A stretch of DNA of 64,000 bases, from assembly GCA_905250025.1 (NCBI GenBank), contig CAJNOJ010000144.1:1-64000 (forward strand), read 5' to 3'. The notes beneath the pieces were generated by a model that worked only from the letters and a program-made list of their open reading frames with translations, was not told the origin of the DNA and searched no databases. This DNA comes from Adineta ricciae. Its lineage: Eukaryota > Rotifera > Eurotatoria > Adinetida > Adinetidae. This document shows positions 22,594 through 34,397 of this stretch, piece by piece (positions within the stretch are counted from its first letter, which is position 1; each line of letters opens with the position of its first letter). The translations under genes and the position numbers were made by a program.

Positions 22594-22599
22594 GTCAGC

Positions 22600-23823
22600 A
22601 TAACCTATGGTAATAAAAAAGAAAATTTTTCTTTATCGTTTTCTATCTTTCATCGAAACAACAGCATATGATCAATCGTAAAAACTATGCTTTCCTAATC
22701 TATCGAATTCTCAATGATCTTTCGGAATTTCAGAATATTTTAGTAGACAATGAATGATAGATTCTCTTTTTTCTCTTTGAAACATAAAAAATATATAGAT
22801 TTTGATATTATTTGCATACTTGTACAGATTCCAATTTCAACTAAATTCTTCCACCAAGTGTGACGCATATATATTCCCATAAGAAAAAATTGGTTATCTA
22901 TTCGTTCGTATCGTATTACAGCTAACTCAAATTTCGCTAAATTCAAAGGTAAAAAGCAAATTTGAATCCTTGTTTTTCAACCTATTGTCTAGCATCCAGT
23001 ATTGATGTTCTATAACCAAATGAATTCAATTCACTCCTATATCTTCATTTCATGTTTTCCTGGAGTATATCGAGAGATATTGTTAGAGAAAAAATGAGAA
23101 AAGCTATTTAAAACCGGTTACGTAACAAATATCAATTCTCTATTGTAAGTAATTATTAATATAAACTTAAGAGATGACTATTCAAAGATCTCTGTTGGTA
23201 TTAGTGATTCAATTTGCCTCACACCTCTATCTGTTTGTTCACCAATAGAGAAATTACAGCGAGTATATGAGACTTCATCAAAATGGCATGTTAATGAAAC
23301 TTGATGCAATGCCTATCGTTAGACTGAAACTAATGAATTATTTCCATTTCGTTCATACTAGTTGATGCGAGTTATATACTAAGCTTCGCAGAGACATAAA
23401 ATCAGCCCCAATGAAGTTATCTTATTCAGAAGCTGACGTCGATAAATAGGCTCGTAATCGTTGGTATATTACTATCCATTTCACAACAAGTACGCATCCC
23501 ATAAAAATATTAGAACAATAAACAGAAATTAAATAAAATTTTGCCCGACAAACGGTTTTGTATAAAAACGATGAATAATAATTACAAAAGGAAAAGGTTA
23601 TACTCGTAGTTTTCAATATTTCAATTCAATGCAAATAAATGACAGTAAGCAAGACGAGGATAACAATTATATTATTTGGTATTTAAAAGAGATTGATGAA
23701 GTGATTTTATCGAGAAGAATGCTCAAATTATAGATTGTCATTTTTCTTTGAACGTCCAGTTTTCTTTTACTCTATATTATCTTTTTTTTTACTTCGTATA
23801 GATCTCTCTCTATATCAAACAAT
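22600..23823. other. Intergenic part of block B, no supported gene
   Basis: Matches 6622-8107. No frame conserved between copies. Confidence 0.4.
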
Positions 23824-24573
23824 ATGAAAATATGTTCATCGACAAAAATAGCCAGAGTTGTTGTCAATGTTACAACGGATGCGTCGCCCTCAGAAAACTC
23901 GTTGTTCGATCGATCATTATCTGCATCGACTGTCTTACCTAGCACACCAAACAATGACATCAGTACTACTGATAAAAACGTTCGAGAACAATTGCAAATC
24001 ATTGCTGATCAATCTTTATCACCTGATGTGAATAAAAATGAAGAAAGTGTTTCGAAGACAACTGAAAACCATTACAAAAGAAAGGAAGCACTTACAAAAC
24101 TACATCACAAAAGCAAAGCCACTAAAACTAGTGGCGATTCTATGGTAGCTTCATCCTCAATTAGCATCGATGAGGTTGGGAAAAATGATAACAAAAATCA
24201 TCCCCAATCATCAACATCTGTTTGGAAATACGCGACTCGAAGTCATGACAAAAAACACGCTATTTGCCTTATTTGTGGTACACAGATTACTACTAGTAAT
24301 TGGTCAACGTCAGCGTTACGGCGTCATTTAATTCTCAAGTACAACAGATTATATATGTGCTTGTAAAACACATCAGGAGCGCAACAATCATCCAATGTGT
24401 CTCGACATCTTAAAGAAAAATTACATCAACTATGTATCGAGGCAATCATTCGTGATAGTTTACCTTTCAATTGCATCAGTAAATCTTGTTTATCAAAAGT
24501 GATAAAAGAAGCATTTCCTGATAAGTTACATCTTTTATTTTACATTTTCTATCCACTGAAAGTATACAAGTAA
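23824..24573 (+). pseudogene. hAT transposase relic (BED finger), copy B
   Basis: ATG 23824 opens 180 codons that include the BED finger (WKYATRSHDKKHAICLICGT...RRHLILKYN). Here the last zinc ligand His is Tyr, and a stop follows at 24364-24366. Past the stop the decayed frame still reads EKLHQLCIEAIIRDSLPFN and KVIKEAFPDKLHLLFYIFYP, which is hAT-like, to a stop near 24573. This copy shows the site before the MULE inserted in copy A (single CAGTACTAC at about 23951). Confidence 0.75.
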
Positions 24574-25363
24574 TTCGCTGATACGAATGTTGTTCTGAGA
24601 ATGCACATCGTACATTTCCTTGAATCTTGATGTCGGATCCTCAATCAACAATTTTCGGTGAAATACATTTCTTCAACTGTGAGTTATTATATTGTGTTGT
24701 ATGTGTTACGTATATAAATAAATAATACTTCTTTGCATAAATTGTACGCTCATACCATTACGAACGACTTATTCCGAATATCATACTTCAATTACATACG
24801 CTTGCATTTTGTCAACAGAATGAGAATCGATACTCAAGCTCAGATAAGTAGTATTCATAACAAGAAACAGTATTAAGTCCAAACAATTAGTTGGAATCGG
24901 AGTAACACTCGAAGCTTTGAGTTCACTCAGTCTTATCGCTTTTCAGGAGAGTCATTGCAAAACCGGTTTCTTGTAGAAAAAAGTTTTTAATCTATTTTTA
25001 TATAGAGAAAATAATGAGATGAGATCTGGATGAACTTATTTGACTCGAAATTTACTATTGTTCATGGTGTAGAAATACTCAAACAAGGCAACTCTTGTTT
25101 TTTTGTGTTGAGTATGTATTTATCTTCGAATATTGAGCGTACTACCGTAACAAAAAATGCTCATTTACAAAAAATAGTTTGTCTGTCTGTTGCAGGGGTT
25201 AAAAGTCAACATTGACAGAGACTTCACAAATAGGATTCGAAGATCGATGAAACTAATCGATAACTGTGATGGACTGAGAAATTGACCAATTAGGTATCGT
25301 GCTGTTTAAAGCTGATAAATTGGATATCTAAAGTGAATGAATCAGGGAATCAATCATTTAATA
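24574..25363. other. Decayed hAT 3' region / intergenic
   Basis: Matches about 12000-12771 of copy A. No readable domain. An open frame at 25030-25215 is not shared with copy A. Confidence 0.4.
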
Positions 25364-26434
25364 TTGGGTTGCTGAGAAAGGTCTTGCCCTTTTTTGGAAA
25401 TGGTCATAAAATCTTCTAGAAAGTTCTCGAAGCTTTGGTATTAAGGATATATGTAGGGAGGGTGAATGAAGTCCCAACGAAAATACCGATATCTCTCGTA
25501 GAGGAATTCGAATCATTTTGCTCCATGAATTTCGATTGGGACACAAAGCAACTAAAGCAGCGAAGAATATATGCAATACGACGGGTCCCGGTGCCCTGTC
25601 CATCCGCACAGCACAACATTGGTTTGATCGATTTCGTAATGGGAATTACGAACTTGATGACCAACCCAGGCGTGGAAGACCTATCGAAGTCGATATCGAT
25701 CTTTTGAAGCAGCAGATCGAACAAGATCCACGACTAACGACACGAGCTTTAGCAGCGCTGCTCGGGTGTTCCCATATTACCCTCGAAAAACATTTAGCTG
25801 ATTTTTGCAAGAGCTGGAAATATGGGATATGGATTCCACACAAATTATCGCCGTATCAGCTTCAGTCACGGGTGAACACGTGTATGCATTTAATCACATC
25901 TCATCGTAATTATCAATGACTGCATACGCAATCTTGTCACTGGCGATGAGAAGTGGGTGCTCTATGTTAACTATACACGCCGACGGCAATGGCTTAGCAG
26001 TGTTGAAACTAGAGTCGCAACACCTCGAAAAGGAAAACAAGATCGAATTTACTTCCTACACGACAATGCGAGACCACATGTGGCAAAGTTGACTGGTGCA
26101 AAATGATTGCAGCTCGCTTGGATTACCATACTTCCCACCCACCTTATTTGCCGAACTTGACTCCCACTGACTATCATTTGTTTCGCTCTCTGTCCAACTA
26201 CTTGAGCGAGAGAACTTCGACGACGAGAACGACCTAAAATCCGCTCTCGCAACTTTTTTCGATCGGAAGTCTCCAGACTCCAATGAGCAGGAGATCCTTT
26301 GCCTTCCAGATCGTTGGCGTCAAGTTATAGAAACAGATGGTGCATACATAGATGAGAACTAGTTCTTGTTGATAAAGAAAAAAAAATACAATGACAATCT
26401 GAGAAAAAACGCAAAAACTTTCTTCCCAACCGAA
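25364..26434 (+). mobile_element. Decayed mariner element, copy B
   Basis: TA at 25362-25363 and 26435-26436, inverted ends TTGGGTTGCTGAGAAAG and its complement. From 25518 an open frame of 133 codons gives the N-terminal mariner helix-turn-helix domain (LHEFRLGHKATKAAKNIC, TAQHWFDRFRNGNYELDDQP, LTTRALAALLGCSHITLEKH, WKYGIWIPHKLS). A frameshift near 25917 is followed by LVTGDEKWVLYVNYTRRRQW and then FLHDNARPHV of the catalytic core with further breaks. A stretch missing from copy A's helix-turn-helix is present here, so this copy is the better record. Inactive. Confidence 0.85.
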
Positions 26435-26436
26435 TA

Positions 26437-27097
26437 CCAAATCGACTGAAAATAGAGGAGTTAAGAGGTTTGATATTTCATGGAGATGTTGAATTGATAA
26501 CAAGCAAATAAGTTTCTTGAATAGATTCGATGTATATAATATCATACCACTAATGAATTTTTGAATATAAAAATCCAATTAATGATTTACAACCTATACG
26601 TTTACGATTCGAAAAAATACAGTCAAATGCAGATGTCCATAATAATTATGATGCATTTGTAAATAAAAGATGTATTAGAAAACATTTCAGAGATTCGAAT
26701 GCACATGAACACACTTCTGAAGCAAATTGAATATTTGTATTAATATTCATATTAAAACTAACGTTCGCACCATTAAAAAATCGACTAGCAGTTAATCCAA
26801 TCAATAATATGTTTAAAATTATTACGAGTCGTATTACTAAATGAATCGATTAGTTGTTCAGCAGAGATTAACATATTTCGAACATCTGAAATTGCAATTA
26901 GAAGAACACAAATATCATTTTATTGCATCATATGCTTTGATTCAAGTTTTGTACATTGAGTCCGAAAGAAAAACAAATATTTGATAAAAGTGTGTGTTGT
27001 TATCGCTAAATAAAGAGACAAATAATGATGATATATGAGAAAAATATACTATTTAAAACAAGCTTACGACGAAAAAGAGAGCACAATTTCAAGATAA
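26437..27097. other. Intergenic upstream of NHL copy B
   Basis: Matches 13722-14597 less a 221-bp deletion at about 26943 (single TTTGATT retained). No gene. Confidence 0.4.
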
Positions 27098-28393
27098 ATG
27101 TTTGAAAAAAGTACTTTTCTGTATTTCTTGTTTTTTGTTTTCAATTTATCAAGTAATCATTAGTACTTTTTCGAAATTTCTTTTTTCAAATATTTGACTT
27201 TGTGAATAGTTCAAGCTGATCCACAAATCTGCGATGGATTATTACAATATGACAAATGTTCAACCAATCCATCGTGCCTTTGTCTTCATTCTGTCTCTTC
27301 TAATGCAACTGGTATCTGCGCACTTCAAAGTGCCACTTGTTCAGAACTTGTTTCATGTGTATTAAACACTTCTCCGTGTTCTCAACCAAACCACATATGT
27401 GTTCGACACCCTCAATGCCAAAATCAACCTGTATGTTACCCGTTGTCAATGGCAACCAATCAACTCTGTCCACCAGTTGTTGATAAAATATGTTCAACAG
27501 CGACATGGTCAAAACATGGAATCACGGTTGCTGGTGGACACGGTTTCGGAAGAGATTTGCACCAACTGGCCGATCCATATGGAATATTTCTCGATGAGAA
27601 CGATGCGATTTACATTGCCGATCGTTCTAATTTTCGTGTGATTAAATGGGAACAAAATTCCACAATTGGTCAATGGGCCGCGGGTCTGAAAGTAGATGGA
27701 GATGCTACTCATGACCTTCCATTGAATATGCCACAAGATATCGTTGTGGATAAGAATGGTACAATTTATATTAGTGATGGAGGAAATTATCGAGTTGTTC
27801 GATGGTATCGAGGCGCAGATAAAGGTGAAATTCTTGTTGATCGTGTGCAAGTGGTTGGCATCGGACAAGATAATCAAGGATTTGTTTATGTTTCGGAATA
27901 CGCTGCTGGTCAAATAACCAAATGGAACTTTGATGAGGATGAGTTCGATGGGCAAATTGTTGCAACAAATTTACCCTTATCGACTTTTATCTATATTGAT
28001 GGAAAACGATCGATTTATTCTGCTGGAATGAGTGCAAATCGAATAGCTAAAGTGGTGGAAGACGCTGATGAGCCAATTCTTGTTGCTGGACCATCAGGTG
28101 TTGTAGGTGATGCGTTTGATCAGCTTAACAGCCCAACAGGTGTTTATGCAGATGAACAAGAAACAGTTTATATCGCTGATACGAATAATCATCGAGTAAT
28201 GCGTTGGTTGAAAGGTGCGACAAGTGGAACATTGATTGCCGGTGGAAACGGTGAAGGTTCATCATCAGATCAATTGAATTACCCTTCTGATGTATTTCTT
28301 GATCGAGAGGGAAATCTGTATGTTACTGATACGTTAAATAATCGAGTCCAGAAGTTCTTAGTTGATAAAAGCTCTTGTCAGAAGAAAAAATAA
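27098..28393 (+). CDS. Secreted Cys-rich NHL beta-propeller protein, copy B
   Basis: Exons 27098-27152 and 27210-28393 (57-bp intron), 412 aa, matching copy A exon for exon. Signal peptide MFEKSTFLYFLFFVFNLS, then the Cys-rich domain (all cysteines kept, with changes such as SLCSQPSHIC to SPCSQPNHIC) and the NHL propeller. Differences from copy A are concentrated in the signal peptide and Cys-rich part; most blades are identical (changes include T/A in QW.AGLK and K/N in ADT.NHR). The only ATG in the main exon (27449 region) is internal; the upstream exon is needed for secretion. Function as for copy A: an extracellular binding protein, ligand unknown. Confidence 0.85.
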
Positions 28394-28706
28394 ATTTCTC
28401 TTTTCTGTGAATCGATTATTTTGTAATCCAGAGAATGTGAATTTACACTGAACGATTCTCCTGGCAAATGTTTTGATCAACTTACTGACTATAATTGCAA
28501 AACTATATTTAGGCGTGAACCAGTAAATCAACATATTGAGGTTAAAAACATTTCCTGTTTTTTCATGCAATAGAGATCATATTTATCTTTCGATGAAAGG
28601 AGATGTTTACAACTATTTCCGACCAATAATAACGAGACGAAAAATGATATACGAATGTTATATCTTATAAGATGAGAAGAATCTAGGGCTGTTCAGCTAT
28701 TGACAA
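28394..28706. other. Intergenic between convergent NHL and receptor relic, copy B
   Basis: Counterpart of 15894-16207. No gene seen. Confidence 0.4.
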
Positions 28707-29486
28707 TTAAACAATACGTCTTTGTCTATTTAAAATGTTGTTTTTCAGGTATCGTATAAGATCACGGTTATAGAAGAATAAATCGATTACAATGATATCT
28801 GCACTCATCACAGGGAGGAATTGTATGAATTGAGAGACCTAAAAAATCATTTGAGGATCGAAGAGTAGGTATATAACCCACTAAGAACACCACTGAAATG
28901 AAAAACATATGTCGAAGTAGATGAAAATCTCGTGTATGGCGATTTGAATTGACAATAGAACTCGTCACTGATGGCAAATTGTTTACACGACGAGTCGAAG
29001 AACGTACTAATACGAATATCATTGAATTAAAGATGGCATTGAGAATCGCGGGTAATATAATAAGAGTAACAAAAGTGTAAAAAGAAATCCAATGTGGGAT
29101 TGACTTTTGACTTAAACATGCCTATAAAATAGAGATTTTACGTCTAATAATAATCAATTTATATTAACCTGCACGGAGAAAATGATCGAAATTATCCATT
29201 GTAAAGCAGATGATACAAAAGGCCGTGCATGACTTTTGAAAAAGTTTTTATGTGGATATTTAATCGCACAAAATCGATTCATTGTAACTACCATCGCAGA
29301 ATGAATAAGTAACCAATATATTATCCAATAAACTGAACAAATAATAGCTGTTAAACAGAAATTGCCTGTTAAGATATTGTTCGTCGTATGGAAACGTCGA
29401 ACTAAGATAATCGATACAAGATAAATCAATGGTAATATAATTCCGATTAAAAGACTAAAGATCATTATAGCGATTATAATATTCAT
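28707..29486 (-). pseudogene. Rhodopsin-like 7TM receptor relic, copy B (deletions)
   Basis: Same gene as 16208-17115. TM1 is open here (RRF where copy A has a stop), but 87 bp are missing in the TM2-TM3 region, joining CSVYWIIY to WLLIHSAMVV, and 21 bp are missing in TM4. Both losses keep the frame. A third deletion of 20 bp near 28866 shifts the frame inside TM6 (FLVGYIPTLRSSNDFLG...). The MNRFCAIKYP motif and the intron (ending near 29113) remain. Not expected to fold as a receptor. Confidence 0.7.
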
Positions 29487-29615
29487 CACTGCACCTTGTG
29501 TCTACTTTGTTGTGTAAAGAAGATGAATTATAAATGAAAATGATACACTCAATTTTCCATGTTATCAAATCTGTTTTTATAATCAAGCGTTTGACGAAAA
29601 CTGATGAAGCAATAA

Positions 29616-29763
29616 TCACGTAGGATACCTTCGGGCAGGATTCGAGAGTTCCTTGAACCGATTCGTTCCAGTGTGTGTTCCAACCGAACTAACACCTGTT
29701 CCAAGTAGAACTCGATGAGCTCTATCTGTTCCAAAAATAAAATTTTGGAAAAAGTCCCTTCTT
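29616..29763. other. 148-bp segment of unknown origin next to an assembly join
   Basis: Sequence absent from copy A lies between the shared AATAATC (29609-29615) and the ambiguous base. It contains short GGAACAG/TGGAAC-type repeats on the minus strand and no domain. It could be the end of a mobile element present only in this copy. Confidence 0.4.
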
Positions 29764-29764
29764 N

Positions 29765-31560
29765 TAAAGTCGCCAACAGCCAATCCTTGTGGTGCCGCAC
29801 CAGTAGAATATGTTACTTGTTGTGCAAAAGATCCATTCGTGTGGGCGAGAAGAACACTAATAGTATTGTCAGCATTATTCGAAACGACAATATCCAATCT
29901 CGAATCATTATTAAAGTCACCGACAGCTAAAGACCAGGGACCGTAGCCAGATGAGTATCCGATTCGAGGAGCGAGATCTCCTGTGTCAAAAACAGTAAAT
30001 ATATCTATATTGTCAGTGTCATAATATGCGACAATAGCTTCTGCTTGTCCATCATTATCAAAGTCACCAGAACTAACAACGAAAGGGGGAAAATCCATAT
30101 CATTACCATAAGGTTTCTGACTGACAAGCCGCCCGTTACCGTCACCCAGAAGTATTCCAATGTTTTTAGTACCATAATTGGCCACAACGATATCCACTCG
30201 ACCATCTTTATTGAAGTCGTCAACAGCGATCGAATATGGATGGGAATCTGAGCCCGTTGTAAAAACAATTTGATTCTCAAATGTACCATTACCGAATCCC
30301 AGAAGGACACCCACAGTGTTTGTACCGTAGTTAGCTACAGCAAGATCTAGCTGCCCGTCGTTATTAAAATCCCCAATAGCAACGCATCGTAGATATGAAC
30401 CACCACCGGATGCATACGTAATTTCACTTGTTAGATCTCCTCCAATAAAATGAAGTAATATGCTTACCGTTTGATCGTTTTGATTAGCGACCACAATATC
30501 AATTAAGTTGTCGTTATTAACATCGCCAGCAGCTAGAGTGTTTGGCCCAGAGCCAGTTGAATACACAGTTTGATTTCCAAAGAGTCCGTCACTCTCACCA
30601 AGAAGTAAACTGACACTGTTATCACCATGATTAGCAATCACAATATCTGCATAGATATCTTTGTTGAAATTACCGACAACTACAGCTACGGGTGCAGAAC
30701 CAGTTGAATATACCATTTGATTTGTGAAAGAGCCATTTCCGTATCCAAGAAAGATACTTACAGTACCGTCTCCCGTATTAACAACAACAAGATCCAGATG
30801 AGTGTCACTATTGAAATGACCGATGTCTACTGCCTGCGGTCCAGCACCCGTGATATACGTTGTTCGACTTACAAAATATCCACCAGGCGAGCCGAAATAT
30901 ATGCCTATACTGTTGCTCCAAGATTCGACAACGGTAATATCCAAATATGTATCTTCATTGAAATCAGCAATAACTAGAGCCCATGGACCCAAACTAGTTC
31001 CATAAGTTTGTTGATTCAAAAATGAACCGTTACCATATCCGAGAAATACACTTACAGAATTACCAAAATAATTAACAATCACGACATCAAGCTTTTTGTC
31101 ATTGTTAAAGTCACCCAGTGCTACGAAACATGGTCCAGAACCAGTTGCATACGTTGTTTGATTTGCAAAACTTCCGTCACCATGTCCAAGAAATACACCC
31201 ACAGTATTGTCAGCGTTGTTAGTGACAATGATATCGAGTATACTGTCATCATTAAAGTCGCCAACAGCCAATCCTTGTGGTGCCGCACCAGTAGAATATG
31301 TTACTTGTTGTGCAAAAGATCCATTCGTGTGGGCGAGAAGAACACTAATAGTATTGTCAGCATTATTCGAAACGACAATATCCAATCTCGAATCATTATT
31401 AAAGTCACCGACAGCTAAAGACCAGGGACCGTAGCCAGATGAGTATCCGATTCGAGGAGCGAGATCTCCTGTGTCAAAAACAGTAAATATATCTATATTG
31501 TCAGTGTCATAATATGCGACAATAGCTTCTGCTTGTCCATCATTATCAAAGTCACCAGAA
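29765..31560 (-). CDS. FG-GAP/VCBS repeat protein fragment between two ambiguous bases
   Basis: Continuous minus-strand coding of about 598 codons with around 12 FG-GAP repeats (consensus GDFN-D---DIVVAN...TVSVLLG.GNGSF....YSTG) carrying the D-x-N-x-D calcium-binding loops. It has no start, stop or membrane segment, being cut by 'n' at 29764 and 31561. Its first and last 308 bp (29765-30072 and 31253-31560) are identical, so the piece is a closed loop of 1488 bp (496 codons, in frame) in the assembly graph. Apparent codons read across the 'n' bases on either side are not trustworthy. It is a paralogue of the gene at 36272-39379, not its allele, apart from one nearly identical patch. Real location uncertain. 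Confidence 0.7.
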
Positions 31561-31754
31561 NCGTCAATAATCTCGTGTAAAAAAAAAACAACATTTATAA
31601 TTAACAAACAAAGTTTTTCTGTGTTTCTTAGGTTATAATTTGTTGCTTTTATGTCATTACACTCTCTATCGTCAACTAATTTCACATGTGATTTATTATT
31701 GCTGGGAATGAGAAAGGCAAATGGGTTGACGAAACAAAAAAATTGCCAAACAGT

Positions 31755-32090
31755 TCAACCTTTATTCATTCTTCTTCTGAAAAATGCGAATATGACATTG
31801 TGGACTAGATATCTCTCATTTTTAACATTCATATCTATAATTTTAGATATTATCAGCCAATTACACACATCAGGAATTGTGACGTACACAAGAGTACCGT
31901 AATCTTGCGTATGCCGAAGAAAAGAACCTTTGTTCATAACAATCGTCGAATCACAATTGAGTGAAGTACCCGATAATGCGAATGCTCCTCCTTTTTCAAC
32001 TGTTAATCCACACCATAAATTGATTCTTTTTTTAGTTTTGTGAAAGATTTTGTTGCACCACATATTGAATTCATAATTTTTCAAAAACAT
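31755..32090 (-). CDS. Hypothetical protein, about 110 aa, copy B
   Basis: Counterpart of 17611-17928 (MFLKNYEFNMWCNKIFHKTK...), with the C-terminus replaced after a deletion of about 200 bp. The start used in copy A (MIVQKM) is not in frame here. No domain. Weak call. Confidence 0.3.
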   Translation of the reverse strand: MFLKNYEFNMWCNKIFHKTKKRINLWCGLTVEKGGAFALSGTSLNCDSTIVMNKGSFLRHTQDYGTLVYVTIPDVCNWLIISKIIDMNVKNERYLVHNVIFAFFRRRMNKG

Positions 32091-32178
32091 TTTTTAAACA
32101 ATCAATCAAAGGGAATTCAATAAGAAATTGTTTATTGAATCAAATAGAGTTTTTCATAAATATCGCTAAAGGATAAAT

Positions 32179-32961
32179 TCAGACAATAAAATTCGGTCGA
32201 CACACAGATTTAAATTGCATAAAATCTGTAATCGATGAAAGTAATTCAGTTGACATATCTGTCGGGAGGAAAATATCAAATTTAAATGGATCATTGTTCG
32301 GATTTCCAACCACTCGACCATTTCGTGTTGGGACCATAACTAAACGTCGACAAAACCACACACGTAACATCATATCAATCTGATTTGATGCTTGAACAAT
32401 TTCTGTCCGAACAATAACGATGTTTTCATATTGCATACTCAACATTCCATCGAGAAAAAAACCTTCTATTCCAATAAGTATATGACCACATTTGCGAGAT
32501 AGAAGTTGTCGAACCGACGACTTCGACATATTTCCTTTGGATTCAATTTGAATATGTTGAACGTATCTAGACCATTGATCACCTTCTAAGCGAATCATGT
32601 AGCAAATACCAGCTTCGATTATTCTCTTTATTTGTGATATGCGACGTTTGTACATACAACACGGGAGAAAAACACCAAAAATTGGAAATAGAAAGAAAAA
32701 GAGTAAACATTTCCACCACAATTTCCGTCGTTTATGCTTTGTAACCAATAGGAAAATATCCTTAATAATTTTTTGATCTTCATCAGGTGTTGTACCTCCA
32801 ATAATTCCTGTATTTGTTGGCCCAAAACTTTTCTGAAGATCACCGACTGTATATGATGGTAATACTGGTAGAGATTCAAGAGGGATTTCATCATTCCTAT
32901 TTTCTCTGGAAACTGGCTCTTGGTGAACGTCAGTATTGATCTGCGCCATGAATGTTATCAA
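32179..32961 (-). CDS. One-TM protein of unknown function, 260 aa, copy B
   Basis: Same length and layout as 18002-18784: acidic N-terminus, TM segment LLFFFLFPIFGVFLPCCMY, KRR stop-transfer patch, and C-terminal globular domain. Changes are scattered substitutions (for example GSTNTGSIGG to GPTNTGIIGG, ATKHERRK to VTKHKRRK) and no indels. No family recognised. Confidence 0.7.
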   Translation of the reverse strand: MITFMAQINTDVHQEPVSRENRNDEIPLESLPVLPSYTVGDLQKSFGPTNTGIIGGTTPDEDQKIIKDIFLLVTKHKRRKLWWKCLLFFFLFPIFGVFLPCCMYKRRISQIKRIIEAGICYMIRLEGDQWSRYVQHIQIESKGNMSKSSVRQLLSRKCGHILIGIEGFFLDGMLSMQYENIVIVRTEIVQASNQIDMMLRVWFCRRLVMVPTRNGRVVGNPNNDPFKFDIFLPTDMSTELLSSITDFMQFKSVCRPNFIV

Positions 32962-33292
32962 TTCATTGTGAAGGATTTCTCATGATTTTATACGATATAT
33001 AATAGAAACCTTATCTTTTTGACAGATAGTCAATCAATTTTATCATTGGAAATATTAACACTGTCAATATAATTATTTATCTAAGAACATTGAGACAACT
33101 TATCAATATTAATACTTTGACATCTACTCCGATTTCGAGGTTAAAATTTAAGGAGAGACTTTTCTTCTGGAATAATACAAATAAAATTTGTTTTTCAAGT
33201 TCGAAAATTGAATATCCATACGCAGTTGCTCACTGTGCAGCCTAAATACCATTAACCAGGGCTACATTGTTCGTTACTATTCGCATATTCGT

Positions 33293-33910
33293 TCATGTTT
33301 TTGTTTTTGCATCGTTAGAAGATTCTAAATAATCATTTCTAGCATATGCTATGATTCCCATGCGATTGCTATAGTTGTATGTTGTTCCAAGATCTACATA
33401 AATCCATTGCGGCTGACTATAGGCACTTGACCAGCGCGTATTCCCGTTGGTATCAACTACTTTATCACTCGTGTTGACCGAATTTTCATTGGATGAAACA
33501 GTAACTGAATTGTGGTACGCAATATTCGATGCTAAAGTTGTGCCAGTGGAATAACTGCGAATGAAATCAATAATTTTCGTCCGTGTAAGACTAGTAACAT
33601 CCCCAAAACCATCCCTCATATCTCCGTAATCTTTCTAATGGTGTACTTCCTTTACCCATCAGTTGATTGTAATATTCATAATTATCCGATATGGTTTGAC
33701 GTTCGCACGAAGACTCATCAACTGGTTTTGCTGAACACCAAGATCTCCAGCAAGTGTTCTATGGACTCGAGTCTGCCCGCTAATAGCTGTCTACCATTTT
33801 GAATCAACATCTGACATATGAGTAAAATAAGCGCCCACAGAAAAGTCCATGACAAAAATATGACTAGGATCACCTTAACGATCCCTTTTGTAAGCCACAT
33901 CACCATAACG
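33293..33910 (-). pseudogene. Esterase with F5/8C domain, decayed, copy B
   Basis: The F5/8C part is better kept than in copy A: NTRWSSAYSQPQWIYVDLGT followed by YNYSNRMGIIAYARNDYL at about 33300-33470. The esterase part is worse: about 280 bp around the nucleophile region and a further 38 bp near 33791 are missing, and frames are broken. Together the two copies show the ancestral order esterase then F5/8C. Confidence 0.6.
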
Positions 33911-34023
33911 TAATCCAAATCTCGACTTCTTGTATCTTGTGTTAAGATAGAAAAGCTTGGTGCAATTCTATGTTTTCATAAGAACAAAGAGATAGAAAAC
34001 GATCAATTCTCTCTAACTGAAAC

Positions 34024-34323
34024 TCAAGAATCTATAATAGTTGGATCTTGTATATAACTCGATGAGTCCAAGAATAAATTAAAAATTGATATGCAAAATA
34101 ATTCATAGATGTAAGCTTTTACAATGAATCGCGAACTTCTGGGATTCATATAAGAACATGAAGTGAGTATATTGATTAATAAATAGTAAAAGATCATTAA
34201 CATACATTGTTCGTGAATTGTAGGAGAAAAACGATGATGCATTAGGTAAAAATGTTCAACAGTGTGAATGCAGCGGAGCATACACCTATTTCTATTAGGG
34301 AACGAAAACACAACAATCAACAC
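34024..34323 (-). CDS. Small hypothetical ORF, copy B
   Basis: 99 codons beginning MLIVVFSFPNRNRC, matching the 70-codon frame of copy A (19931-20143) and extending beyond it. No domain recognised. Weak call. Confidence 0.25.
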   Translation of the reverse strand: MLIVVFSFPNRNRCMLRCIHTVEHFYLMHHRFSPTIHEQCMLMIFYYLLINILTSCSYMNPRSSRFIVKAYIYELFCISIFNLFLDSSSYIQDPTIIDS

Positions 34324-34397
34324 ATGTCGATTTTCTCAATATTCTATTTCTCTGAATATAATATCAAAAGGAGAAAATTATATTGAACATCATAAAT

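Noticed and set aside
29616..31685. A single 689-codon FG-GAP reading frame including both ambiguous bases
   Set aside because: The frame runs through 'n' at 29764 and 31561 into unrelated flanks. Only 29765-31560 is supported as FG-GAP coding.
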